Assembly (NCBI GenBank): GCA_023436205.1
Contig: JAEZKC010000097.1
Span: 1 to 64,000, forward strand
Direction: 5' to 3'
Length of the DNA stretch: 64,000 bases
Origin: Fibrobacterota bacterium
Lineage (GTDB): Bacteria; Fibrobacterota; Chitinivibrionia; Chitinivibrionales; Chitinispirillaceae
Below are positions 33,913 to 42,664 of the stretch, piece after piece (positions within the stretch are counted from its first letter, which is position 1; each line of letters starts with the position of its first letter). Position numbers and translations under genes: made by a program. The notes under the pieces are model-generated. The model was not told the DNA's origin. It saw only the letters and a list, made by a program, of their open reading frames with translations, and did not search any database.

Positions 33913-35688
33913 ATGTTGAACTTGACCATAAATAATGTTTCTATCAGCGTGCCGGAGGGTAGCACCGTACTCGAGGCATCGAAAAAGGCGGGGATCAAGA
34001 TTCCCACACTCTGCTTTCTGGAAAATGTGCAGGCCATTGGAGCCTGTCGTGTCTGTCTTGTGGAAGTGGAGGGGGCCAAAGCTCTCTGTGCTTCCTGTGT
34101 GACACCGGTGACAGAGGGCATGAAGGTGTATACCAATACTAAACGTGTGCGTGATGCCCGCAGAACCGTTGTGGAACTGCTTCTTTCGGAGCATGATGGC
34201 AATTGTCAAACCTGCGATCGAAATGAGGACTGTGAGCTGCGTAATCTTGCGCATGATCTTGGTATTCAGGATATCCATTTTGCCGGGGAGAAGGCTCATG
34301 CTTCATTGGATAACAGTACCAAAGCACTGGTGCGTGATAATGGAAAGTGTATAAAATGCAGGCGCTGTGTTGCTGTTTGTAATCAGATTCAGAAGGTGGG
34401 GGCACTGTTTCCTCAGTACCGTGGCTTTGAAACGGTGGTGGGGCCGGCGTTCGCTTCCGAGCTTGAGAGTGTATCCTGTGTGCAGTGCGGGCAGTGTGCT
34501 GCCGTTTGTCCGGTGGGGGCAATTGTGGAGAGAAGCCGGATAGATGAGGTATGGTCTGCTTTGGAGGATCCTCAGAAAGTGGTGGTGGTGCAGACTGCTC
34601 CCGCGATCAGGGCGGCTCTGGGTGAGTGTTTCGGCCTTGAACCCGGAACTCTGGTTACCGGTAAAATGGTGTCTGCTCTGAGACGATTGGGGTTTGACAA
34701 AGTATTCGATACCAATTTCACTGCCGATCTTACCATTCTCGAGGAGGGGACTGAGCTTTTGTCCCGGTTAAAGGGTGCGCTGGTCGAGAAGAGTAATGTA
34801 GCGTTGCCCATGTTTACCAGTTGTTCTCCCGGGTGGATCAAGTTTGCCGAAACGTTTTACCCTGAAATGCTGCCCAACATTTCAACTTGCAAATCTCCGC
34901 AGCAGATGTTTGGTGCTCTTGCAAAAAGTTACCTTGCTGAAAAGCTGGGGAAGGATCCCAAAGATGTTTTTGTGGTTTCGGTGATGCCTTGCACTGCAAA
35001 GAAATTCGAGGCTTCACGGCCTGAGATGGAGGCTGGGGGAGCTGGGCCGGACGTGGATATTGTGCTTACGACCCGAGAGCTCGGGCGCATGATAAAGCAG
35101 GGTGGAATTGACTTCGTCTCTTTGCCCGATGAAGAGATGGATAACCCGCTAGGGTTTTCAAGCGGGGCTGCGGATATTTTCGCCAACACCGGTGGAGTTA
35201 TGGAGGCTGCGTTGCGGACTGTGTATGAGGTTATTACCGGAAAGGAGCTTCCTGTTGAAAATCTGCACATAACACCTGTCGCCGGTCTTAAAGGTATAAA
35301 GGAAGCTGCACTTACCATTACCGGTACTATTCCAGAGTGGTCGTTTCTGGAAGGAGTGACAGTTAAAGTTGCGGTTGCTCATGGCCTTAATAACGCCGGT
35401 AAAGTGATAGAGATGATCAAGGATGGAACTGCGGCTTATCATTTCGTGGAGGTCATGACCTGTCCTGGAGGCTGCATCGGTGGAGGAGGGCAGCCTCGTT
35501 TGACAGATGATGAAAAGAGGCGTAAACGCATAGAGGCTATTTATAAGGAAGATGAGGGTAAACCGATCCGTAAGTCTCATGATAATCCCATGATCAAGAA
35601 GATTTACGAGGAATACCTTAAGGAGCCTCTGGGGCACAAGTCTCATCATCTGCTGCATACAGAGTATGTTCCTCGTGAAAGAGTGTAG
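33913..35688 (+). CDS. hydA: [FeFe] hydrogenase catalytic subunit HydA
   Basis: A 591-residue catalytic subunit. N-terminal [2Fe-2S] (CRVCLVEVEGAKALCASC), a H-C-C-C [4Fe-4S] (HDGNCQTCDRNEDC), two [4Fe-4S] (CIKCRRCVAVC, CVQCGQCAAVCP), then the H-cluster motifs L1 TSCSPGW (C304), L2 MPCTAKKFE (C360) and L3 MTCPGGCIGGGGQP (C517, C521). It makes or uses H2. GGAG precedes the ATG, and it lies 11 bases after hydB. No maturases (HydE/F/G) are in this window. A hairpin follows the gene. Confidence 0.95.
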   Translation: MLNLTINNVSISVPEGSTVLEASKKAGIKIPTLCFLENVQAIGACRVCLVEVEGAKALCASCVTPVTEGMKVYTNTKRVRDARRTVVELLLSEHDGNCQTCDRNEDCELRNLAHDLGIQDIHFAGEKAHASLDNSTKALVRDNGKCIKCRRCVAVCNQIQKVGALFPQYRGFETVVGPAFASELESVSCVQCGQCAAVCPVGAIVERSRIDEVWSALEDPQKVVVVQTAPAIRAALGECFGLEPGTLVTGKMVSALRRLGFDKVFDTNFTADLTILEEGTELLSRLKGALVEKSNVALPMFTSCSPGWIKFAETFYPEMLPNISTCKSPQQMFGALAKSYLAEKLGKDPKDVFVVSVMPCTAKKFEASRPEMEAGGAGPDVDIVLTTRELGRMIKQGGIDFVSLPDEEMDNPLGFSSGAADIFANTGGVMEAALRTVYEVITGKELPVENLHITPVAGLKGIKEAALTITGTIPEWSFLEGVTVKVAVAHGLNNAGKVIEMIKDGTAAYHFVEVMTCPGGCIGGGGQPRLTDDEKRRKRIEAIYKEDEGKPIRKSHDNPMIKKIYEEYLKEPLGHKSHHLLHTEYVPRERV

Positions 35689-35698
35689 GTGATTTGGT

Positions 35699-35735
35699 GG
35701 GGAGGAGAAGTTTTCTCCTCCTCATCTTCTCTCTC
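35699..35735 (+). terminator. terminator of the hyd operon
   Basis: GGAGGAGAA (35701-35709) pairs with TTCTCCTCC (35713-35721) with a 3-base loop. It begins about 12 bases after the hydA stop. The following T-run is weak, so it may be partial. Confidence 0.6.
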
Positions 35736-35868
35736 CAATCATTATCGCTATGGGATAACTGAAATACGCTTTATCATCTTTAATCTGTGCATTAACCCCC
35801 AGGTCATCTTTTTCGATATCATTCAAAATCATTTTCCTGATTTTTTCATCACTACCCTTTTCTGGAAG

Positions 35869-36123
35869 GTGGAGAAATGGGCGGAAGTAGCATGTACAAG
35901 TGCTCGAAACCTTACCCGAATATTTATCAAGGAAACGGGTCTCAGTTTCAGCCAATGGAGACAGCGGCTCCGAATCATGGAATCTATGAAGCGTCTTGGA
36001 AAAGGTCATTCTGTTACAGAAATCGCTTTTGAAATGGGCTATTGCAGTGTAAGCGCATTTATTGAAAGCTTTCGAAAGAGTGCCGGAATTTCTCCTGGAA
36101 TGTACAGGTCTGGCCGGCGATGA
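35869..36123 (+). pseudogene. AraC-type HTH remnant
   Basis: About 84 residues, WAEVACTSARNLTRIFIKET and then HSVTEIAFEMGYCSVSAFIE plus FRKSAGISPGMYRS, are the C-terminal AraC/XylS double HTH. The sensory domain is absent and the first HTH helix is incomplete. Upstream in the same frame to 35689 is low-complexity text with no regulator sequence. It is therefore a truncated regulator gene. Confidence 0.6.
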
Positions 36124-36163
36124 TCAGTTTTTCAGAAATATTACCAAAAAGTTACAAAAAAAA

Positions 36164-36192
36164 TTGCATGTCCCCAAATTTTTTCTTATATT
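36164..36192 (+). promoter_or_regulatory. sigma-70-like promoter of a candidate small RNA
   Basis: TTGCAT (36164-36169), a 17-base spacer and TATATT (36187-36192). A start is expected near 36199, about 60 bases before a strong terminator. Confidence 0.55.
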
Positions 36193-36198
36193 AAAAGT

Positions 36199-36288
36199 AC
36201 CAGCAATTACTATCCTACCTGCAAGGCCCTCTTGCAGCAATTTTGGGTGAAGCGGAAGCGCCGGTGCAATGCCGGCGCACTTTTTTTA
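36199..36288 (+). ncRNA. candidate small RNA or leader with own promoter and terminator
   Basis: Between the promoter at 36164 and the terminator ending near 36288 lies about 90 bases with no ORF. It has one hairpin CTGCAAG/CTTGCAG (36219-36238) and a second that is the terminator. It may be a free small RNA, or a leader with conditional termination ahead of the DUF1287 gene at 36350. I do not recognise a known riboswitch class. Confidence 0.4.
36258..36288 (+). terminator. strong Rho-independent terminator
   Basis: GCGCCGG (36258-36264) pairs with CCGGCGC (36272-36278) with a TGCAATG loop and is followed by a seven-T run. It ends 60 bases before the DUF1287 start. Confidence 0.8.
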
Positions 36289-36349
36289 TACCCATCTTTT
36301 TGTTTCCCCTAATTATCTTCAGATTGTAACCCGTTTCAGGGATGGTGAG

Positions 36350-36934
36350 ATGAGAACTTTTTTTCTGCTTGTATTAGCACTTTTTTGCGCTGTTTTTTCC
36401 CAGAAATCTGACAGTCTTTCCAGAGTTTTGGAGCATGCCATCTGGCAAACCGGGGTGACGGTTGGATATGATCCTAGCTATCAAAAGCTTAATTATCCCG
36501 CAGGTGACGTCCCACTGGAAACAGGTGTGTGCACTGATGTGATTATCAGGGCTTTTCGTGCCGCAGGAATTGATTTGCAAGTTTTGATTCATGAAGACAT
36601 GAAAGCACATTTTGCAAACTATCCTCAGATTTGGGGTTTGGAAAGACCGGACCGCAATATTGACCATAGACGAGTCCCCAATATTGCAACCTATATGCAA
36701 AGGATTGGGAAAAAGCTTGCAGTATCCAAAAAGGGTTCGGAGTATATCCCGGGTGATCTGGTAACATGGAAGCTCCCTGGCAACCTCGACCATATCGGTA
36801 TTGTAGTAAATGTGAAAGTTAAGGGGACTGATCGCTTCATGGTGGTGCATAACATCGGTCAGGGTGCACGAATGGAAGATGTGATGTTTGCGTATGAGAT
36901 CACTGGTCATTACAGGTACTGGAAAAAAGAATAG
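36350..36934 (+). CDS. DUF1287 protein (YijF-like)
   Basis: A 194-residue protein from ATG 36350, with AGGGATGG upstream. It has a signal peptide (FFLLVLALFCAVFS). DUF1287 features are unmistakable: TVGYDPSYQKLNYPAGDVPL, ETGVCTDVIIRAFR (Cys), LIHEDM, NIDHRRVPN, DLVTWKLPGNLDHIGIV and HNIGQGARMEDVMFAYEITG. The Cys and His arrangement suggests an NlpC/P60-like hydrolase fold acting in the periplasm. A candidate attenuator lies upstream. It is convergent with the lyase. Confidence 0.9.
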   Translation: MRTFFLLVLALFCAVFSQKSDSLSRVLEHAIWQTGVTVGYDPSYQKLNYPAGDVPLETGVCTDVIIRAFRAAGIDLQVLIHEDMKAHFANYPQIWGLERPDRNIDHRRVPNIATYMQRIGKKLAVSKKGSEYIPGDLVTWKLPGNLDHIGIVVNVKVKGTDRFMVVHNIGQGARMEDVMFAYEITGHYRYWKKE

Positions 36935-36985
36935 GCGTAATTGCGATTCTATCCGGCTCTCTTCGAAATCGAATCGCAACACGCC
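36934..36985. terminator. bidirectional hairpin between DUF1287 and lyase genes
   Basis: GGCGT...TTGCGATTC pairs with GAATCGCAA...ACGCC (9-bp perfect core plus outer GC pairs). It serves the two convergent genes. Confidence 0.6.
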
Positions 36986-37028
36986 CTTTAGGTGTAAAGG
37001 CCCGAAGGAGATTCAGGCCTGGATGTGT

Positions 37029-39179
37029 TTACTTCAGAATTACTTTGGAACTGAACAGATAACTGTTTTGGGATTGCACGCAGAGAAAGTAAACACCTTT
37101 GCTGATTGTTCTGTGATCAAGAGAGTATGAAAAAGTGTGTTTACCTTGAGTTAGCAATTGATTTCCCAGATCTGCAACTTTGCTTCCGCAAAGATCGTAC
37201 AGCGCAGCTTTAACAGTCTGGGCAGAACTGAGATTTAAAGAGACCGGAATCAGATATGATGATGTTGCCTTTGTCATTATAGTTGAATTTTCCCGATCTC
37301 TGATCGATGAAGATGGTCCGGTAATTTGAATTTTGCCGTCCACCACCTGAATATCATGTGACAAAACGGTCAATTTCGCATCTGTTCCGCTTCCGGTAAT
37401 CTGCGCCGTTGCAGCAGAGCCAGAATCGATAAGCATCACTACCAGAATTTCCGCATTTGCAGTTGAAGCGGTTTTCACCTGAACCGGGTCAGAAACAGTG
37501 AGCGCGGCGTCTGTGGGTGAGAGCACCCAACCTTTGATATATCCCCTGTTTTTTCCATTGAGAAGAAAATATTTACATTGCTGCTCAGTTCCGCTTGAGG
37601 AAGTTACATTATCATTTCCGTTTTCATCACCGATATTCAGGTTAAATGTGTAAACGTGATTGGACTCATCGCTGATTTTGTCAAGGATGGCCACAATTGC
37701 CCTGTTTCCTCCCAAAAATTTTACAGCCGTATGTCTTTGGTATGAAGAGATTCCCAATCCCGAATACTGGGTGCCCCCGCCTACAACCAGGTAACCGCCA
37801 TCTTCTTGCTGGTCAAAAGAAATATTCTCTCCCTTATAGGTATCATTGGGGCTTTTTCCATCCACCAGCAGCATACTGTAATTTGTTGCGGTTCTATCTT
37901 TCCCCGGGCCGCCAACAAACCTGGTATCGTAAGCCAGAATTCCCAATGCTCCCGCTTCTGACTGATCCCAAGCCTTATCGTGCCTGTGGGCATCTGCGTG
38001 AAGAGATATCATGATGTCATTTTCATCCTGCCATCGGTTTCTGAAAAAGTAGTAACCGCGGTTATCAGCAAGGCTTTTCGGATGGGCACTAAGGGGATTG
38101 AGTGCGGTAACGTCTTCGGGATAATAAATCAGTGACCATGTTGTTCCGGCCCGCTCGAAGTCATATCGATTGGCACTCGAGCGAACGGATGATTTTCCAA
38201 GGTGTCTATCATACCAGAATGTCAGGTAGGGGAGTTGGTCGGCTGGTGCGGTTCCCAGCACCAGGCTTGCCCATCCTTCATCATAATTGCTTGTTCCATC
38301 CACCCCCATCATGAGCAGTTTTCTTCCCTGCCCCTGAAATGAGTGGGAGTACATGGCCCGATTCCAGAACGCATGGTTTTTTACTTGATTTGCAAGTGTA
38401 TTGTCACCAATGCTTGACAGTGCATGCACTGCTGATAAAAGAAAGTGCCCGGCATATTCACAGTAGGCATTTCCCTCCTGAGAAATTCCCATATCGCCGT
38501 AACCATTTTTCATGTGGGTGACTAGATCGGATTTCAGTTTGCCAAATCGGCTGGCCCTTGCGGTTTCCTCTTCTGCGGCCAGCATGGCAACCAGTTCTCC
38601 GCCTCTGCATACTGCCACCCAGTTTGACCCCATTGTCCCTCCCAGATTTGTATGAGAGTAAGTTGGCCAATCATCCAAAGCAATGGTAAGCTTACTTTTG
38701 ACCCAGGTTCTCTGTTCGGCAGTCCATCCGTTATAGCACCAGTCATAGGCGATTCCAAATGCCAGGCACATCATAGCCCTAGACAGACCATAATCTTTAC
38801 CTTTGACACCGTTCACCGATTCGGCATCGCCGCTGGGAAGACGCACTTCTGTGTTTTCTGTCGTATAAACCTTTTGAAGTGTCTGGTATGCCAGGGTTGC
38901 ATACTGAGAATCATCGGTTAGCAGGTACATCATTGCCGCTTCCCTTGCCAGATAAGACATCTGATAACCGGAGTTCTCTCCACCATATATTGAATAGTCT
39001 TTTTTATCGACTCTGGCTTTAAGTTCAGTGAATGCAAGCTTGTGGTGGGAACTGTTAACTTGAATCGCCGCCTTTATTTTAGTTAGTCTATCGGTATTAA
39101 TATAGAGCCTTGGATGGCTTTGAGCCATAACTGCTTGTGACAATAGAAAGGTGAAGAGTAGAACAGTGAAAGACTTCAT
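37029..39179 (-). CDS. secreted heparinase II/III-like polysaccharide lyase with sorting tail
   Basis: A 716-residue protein with a signal peptide (FTVLLFTFLLSQAVMA then QSHPRLYINTDRL). HPRLYINTDRLTKIK is a usual start of heparinase II/III-like and alginate-lyase families. An alpha/alpha-toroid region (residues 60-360, e.g. LSRAMMCLAFGIAYDWCYNG) is followed by a beta-sandwich (from about 380, FFRNRWQDENDIMISLHADAH with conserved Tyr/His). The C-terminal 75 residues (VKAALYDLCGSKVADLG, GVYFLCVQSQNSYLFSSKVI) are a type-IX-like sorting tail. It would cut uronic polysaccharides outside the cell. The exact substrate cannot be told. Confidence 0.82.
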   Translation of the reverse strand: MKSFTVLLFTFLLSQAVMAQSHPRLYINTDRLTKIKAAIQVNSSHHKLAFTELKARVDKKDYSIYGGENSGYQMSYLAREAAMMYLLTDDSQYATLAYQTLQKVYTTENTEVRLPSGDAESVNGVKGKDYGLSRAMMCLAFGIAYDWCYNGWTAEQRTWVKSKLTIALDDWPTYSHTNLGGTMGSNWVAVCRGGELVAMLAAEEETARASRFGKLKSDLVTHMKNGYGDMGISQEGNAYCEYAGHFLLSAVHALSSIGDNTLANQVKNHAFWNRAMYSHSFQGQGRKLLMMGVDGTSNYDEGWASLVLGTAPADQLPYLTFWYDRHLGKSSVRSSANRYDFERAGTTWSLIYYPEDVTALNPLSAHPKSLADNRGYYFFRNRWQDENDIMISLHADAHRHDKAWDQSEAGALGILAYDTRFVGGPGKDRTATNYSMLLVDGKSPNDTYKGENISFDQQEDGGYLVVGGGTQYSGLGISSYQRHTAVKFLGGNRAIVAILDKISDESNHVYTFNLNIGDENGNDNVTSSSGTEQQCKYFLLNGKNRGYIKGWVLSPTDAALTVSDPVQVKTASTANAEILVVMLIDSGSAATAQITGSGTDAKLTVLSHDIQVVDGKIQITGPSSSIRDRENSTIMTKATSSYLIPVSLNLSSAQTVKAALYDLCGSKVADLGNQLLTQGKHTFSYSLDHRTISKGVYFLCVQSQNSYLFSSKVILK

Positions 39180-39201
39180 CGCTCCTCCGGTTCAGTTGAA
39201 A

Positions 39202-40055
39202 TTATTTGTTCGTTGTTTCGCTGGTGGTGACCCCGATATATAGAGAACTGGCAACTTTGCGGTTGCAAGCCTTTACGCTGCGTCCATTGAGATTGTAAAG
39301 GAACAGCGGGGAACTGGATATTGCTGCATCACCATTGAATATGAAACTGCGATTTACAATTCTAGACCTTTTAGGATTCATGCTGAAGCTTTGGGTAGGA
39401 CTGATGCCGGTTGTGGATGAAAGGTCTGTTGTAAGAACAGCAAAGAACCCTTCCTTTGTTCCGCCTCCCGGTTCAGCCTGTACAGGGTCGTGTGTATCAA
39501 GGAGCCATGCAGGGTTGCTCTTAAAATCTGTACCCAGTGTTCCCGCCTGACCGGCCCAGGCCACGGTGGTTTTGCCATCTACTATTCTTACTGCCACTCC
39601 TCTGGTTGATCCTCCGCTCAATCTGGTGCAATAGAGCCGGGTCTTGAGGTCGGGGCTCATAATTAAAATGTAAGCGCCTCCAGTGTAACATTTAGGGTCA
39701 AATGGATTATAGGCGGCCTGCCCCTCTTTTTCTGTATATCCTTGGGCACCCGGTATCGGAAGCCCGGAGGCGCTGGGGCCAACTAGGTATACTCTGCCCT
39801 GCTCATCTGCGGTGATATTGCCTTCATTCACCCTTGCAGCGTTCCCGTCGAAGCGTTTCTTTTCTGCATTCCAGTACCGGGTACAGAACTGCTGGCCAAG
39901 GACGTAGTCACCATTAGCCGCATTGTAACGGGCAAAGAAAGCTTTGTGTTCGCTATGTGTGTTATAGAAACTATGCCACATGTCCCCGCCAACCACGGTG
40001 ACCTTTTTCATAAGGTCCTTGGGATCATAGCGGAAGATGTGATTGCCTCCTGCAA
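39202..40055 (-). pseudogene. 5'-truncated secreted protein with sorting tail
   Basis: An ATG at 40011 would give 269 residues, but the frame is open before it and reads naturally (EIAGGNHIFRYDPKDLMKK) up to the start of the divergent lipoprotein gene. There is no signal peptide, while the end (SPLFLYNLNGRSVKACNRKV, ASSLYIGVT) resembles a secreted-protein tail. RYWNAEKKRFDGNAARVNEG looks like a repeat-beta region. It is therefore the 3' part of a larger secreted protein, cut near 40055. It follows the lyase at 22 bases on the same strand. Confidence 0.55.
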
Positions 40056-40064
40056 TCTCAAAAA

Positions 40065-41546
40065 ATGAAAAAACTCTCGATGTTCTTATTATTTGTAATT
40101 CTAGCAGGGCTGCTTCTTGCGAGCTGCACTACTGACATAAGCGGCGGATCGGGTACAGATGTGGGGAATGCCAGAGTGGCTTGTGTGGTGTATAACCCTG
40201 ATGGAAATCCGGCATCCGGAGCAACTGTGCGGCTCAGACCTGATGATTTTCTTCCCGGAACATTGCAGGAGATTGAGGGTAAACACTTCGATTTACAGGC
40301 TGATTATAAGGGAAGAGTGGAAATCGCGGGAATTGATTCAGGATCCTACTACCTTGAGCTTGTTGACACCGCAGATGGAGGAGGTGCAGCTGCTGCGCTT
40401 GTCATGCTAAACCTCGAATTATCAGAAAAGATTGATCTGGGGCGAATTGATCTCAAGCCATCAGCTGCCATAACCGGTGTTGTGGATGCGGGGGGCATTG
40501 ACAGCTCGTCGAAAGCAACCGTGATGATCTATGGGCTTGATCGGGTTACCTTCACCGACAGCACTGGTCGCTTCACCATTAAGGATCTTCCTGCCGCTGA
40601 ACTGAAGCTTAAGATTGTCACTCCTCTCAGTTTCATTCCTGATCAGGAAATAAGTATTGTTGCAGCTTCGGAAGATCTTTTGGATCTGGGCATTTTCAAC
40701 ATTCTTGACAGTGTACTTGAAAATGAGATGCAGATCGTCTGTGAACTGATTCGGGAAAATGGTGTAGTTGAGTATTCAATTGATCAGATGCTGCAGGTTA
40801 CAAATAAAAGAATAGTAGGGCTGGATCTCAGCTATCTTGGATTGCACACGATTACCCCTGCATTGGGAAGACTTTCTGATCTGTTATCATTGAATTGTAC
40901 CGGCAATACTCTTTCAGACCTTCCCGATTCACTCGCTTTCTGTCGCATGCTCAGAAGGCTCAACATCTCCCAAAACAGCTTTGTCTCTGTACCGGAGGTG
41001 GTATGGACTTTTGATTCACTGCACATGCTTGACCTCAGCTACAATCTTCTGACTGGCAAGCTTTCCGAAAACCTTGGTCAGCTTATTAAGCTCGATACTT
41101 TGTATACAGGGCAAAATGAAATCGATACTTTGCCTGATGCACTGTATAATTTGAATTCCGTAAAGGTGTTTACTTCTGACGGCAATAATCTTACCAGTTT
41201 GCCATCAGGAATCGGGGGAATGACTGGTATGTGGAAACTTGTTGTTAACGGAAATCAGCTGAGGACACTTCCTGACGAAATAGGAAACTGCATCAGCCTT
41301 CGAGTCCTTTATTGCCCCTTGAACTCAATTGATATGCTGCCTCAGTCGATTTTAAACCTCAGTCTTCTTGAAGAGATCAATTTCAGGCAGAATAAACTTA
41401 TTAATTTACCTCTATCCAGTCAACAGATGAAAACTCTTAAAAAAGTTGAAATTGGATCAAACTATCTTTGTGCTCTTCCGGACTCTGTTTCTACTTGGTT
41501 AGATACGATTCAGCCTGGATGGAGAATTGAGCAGAGTTGCAGATGA
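40065..41546 (+). CDS. leucine-rich-repeat lipoprotein
   Basis: A 493-residue protein with lipobox (FVILAGLLLASC). A carboxypeptidase-regulatory-like region (VVYNPDGNPASGATVRLRPD and GVVDAGGIDSSSKATVMIYG) precedes about eight leucine-rich repeats from about residue 255 (LDLSYLGLHTITPALGRLSD, LDLSYNLLTG, LPDEIGNCISLRVLY). It would lie on the outer membrane and bind proteins or other ligands. It starts 10 bases beyond the break of the truncated neighbour. Its stop overlaps the next gene by ATGA. Confidence 0.82.
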   Translation: MKKLSMFLLFVILAGLLLASCTTDISGGSGTDVGNARVACVVYNPDGNPASGATVRLRPDDFLPGTLQEIEGKHFDLQADYKGRVEIAGIDSGSYYLELVDTADGGGAAAALVMLNLELSEKIDLGRIDLKPSAAITGVVDAGGIDSSSKATVMIYGLDRVTFTDSTGRFTIKDLPAAELKLKIVTPLSFIPDQEISIVAASEDLLDLGIFNILDSVLENEMQIVCELIRENGVVEYSIDQMLQVTNKRIVGLDLSYLGLHTITPALGRLSDLLSLNCTGNTLSDLPDSLAFCRMLRRLNISQNSFVSVPEVVWTFDSLHMLDLSYNLLTGKLSENLGQLIKLDTLYTGQNEIDTLPDALYNLNSVKVFTSDGNNLTSLPSGIGGMTGMWKLVVNGNQLRTLPDEIGNCISLRVLYCPLNSIDMLPQSILNLSLLEEINFRQNKLINLPLSSQQMKTLKKVEIGSNYLCALPDSVSTWLDTIQPGWRIEQSCR

Positions 41547-42292
41547 GCAGCGAAGCAGAATTGAAAAACTCTGAAACATTTGGTTTGGATAGTGATAAGT
41601 ATCATCTGTACAGACCATCCTACCCGGAGGAACTGTCCTCCGCTCTGGCGCGACTGGCTTCAGCTCAGAATAAGGCTCTGGATATTGGTGCGGGAAACGG
41701 GCAATTCTCGATTCAGCTTCTTAAGTACTTTGAAGATGTTCTTGCGGCAGATTTACAGCTGAATCAGATTAGTCTCGCTGATGATTCCCTGCTTAGGTGT
41801 GTCTGCAAAGCAGAGGAACTGTGTTTCAAAGATGATTCATTTGATCTTATAACCGTAGCCCAGGCTGTCCACTGGTTTAATCTGGAGAAGTTTTATCCTC
41901 AGGTGAAGCGCTTACTGTCTCCGGGAGGAATCTTTGCCGTTTTTGGTTACTCCTTTTTCAGCATTGATCAATCCATCGATACTGTAATCAAACCTTTTCT
42001 GGAATTAATTGACCCGTACTGGTCAGAGGGCAACCGGTTGCTTATGAATGGCTACCGTGAACTCCCCTTCCCATTTGAAGAGGTGCATTTTGAGCCCATG
42101 GAGATAAGAGTTTCCCTGACTGTGCCGGAACTGCTCGGGTATCTGGGCACTTGGTCGGCTGTCAAGAGATACGAAAAAGCAAAAGGGAGTGAGTCATTGT
42201 CGATTCTTGCCAGGAATCTTGACTCTTTATGGCCTTCTCAAACACGAAATGATGTCTCAATGGATATTCATCTTCGAGCAGGCCGACTCTAG
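41543..42292 (+). CDS. class I SAM-dependent methyltransferase
   Basis: A 249-residue protein. ALDIGAGNGQFSIQLLKYFE is motif I (SAM binding), DLQLNQI the acidic loop and DSFDLITVAQAVHWFN motif IV/V with the VHWF often seen in UbiE/MenG-like and trans-aconitate-type families. The start overlaps the LRR gene stop, so translation may be coupled. The substrate is unknown. Confidence 0.85.
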   Translation: MSSEAELKNSETFGLDSDKYHLYRPSYPEELSSALARLASAQNKALDIGAGNGQFSIQLLKYFEDVLAADLQLNQISLADDSLLRCVCKAEELCFKDDSFDLITVAQAVHWFNLEKFYPQVKRLLSPGGIFAVFGYSFFSIDQSIDTVIKPFLELIDPYWSEGNRLLMNGYRELPFPFEEVHFEPMEIRVSLTVPELLGYLGTWSAVKRYEKAKGSESLSILARNLDSLWPSQTRNDVSMDIHLRAGRL

Positions 42293-42294
42293 TT

Positions 42295-42642
42295 TCAGTA
42301 ATACAGTTCCAGCTCGATATAACCATTTCCGTTTTTACTGATGTAACCCGCTTGCCAGGTTCCTCCCAATGGTGAAAATTCGGTTGATTCCTGATACTCA
42401 TCGGGTTTCCAGTAGCGTTTAACAAATACAGTATCCTTGCGGGGGTTAACCACAAAAATGGTGATCTCACCGGCATCCAGTTCCACTGTGCTTGAGAAAT
42501 GAATCGTTTCCTTTTCATCCTCGACACCGAGATAGGTTGTACCTGTTGAGGATGGGACAAAGCTGCTGTTAAGTCCGCTGCGCTGCTCAGCTCCTCCACA
42601 GGATAAAAGTAATGCTCCTAACAGGGCAAGTATTTTTTTCAT
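42295..42642 (-). CDS. small lipoprotein
   Basis: A 115-residue protein with a lipobox (ALLGALLLSC) and a beta-rich mature part (IHFSSTVELDAGEITIFVVN, GTWQAGYISKNGNGYIELEL). It lies 22 bases after metH on the same strand, possibly co-transcribed. The function is unknown. It is convergent with the methyltransferase gene. Confidence 0.65.
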   Translation of the reverse strand: MKKILALLGALLLSCGGAEQRSGLNSSFVPSSTGTTYLGVEDEKETIHFSSTVELDAGEITIFVVNPRKDTVFVKRYWKPDEYQESTEFSPLGGTWQAGYISKNGNGYIELELYY

Positions 42643-42664
42643 GATAGCTCCTCTATTCGGTAGA

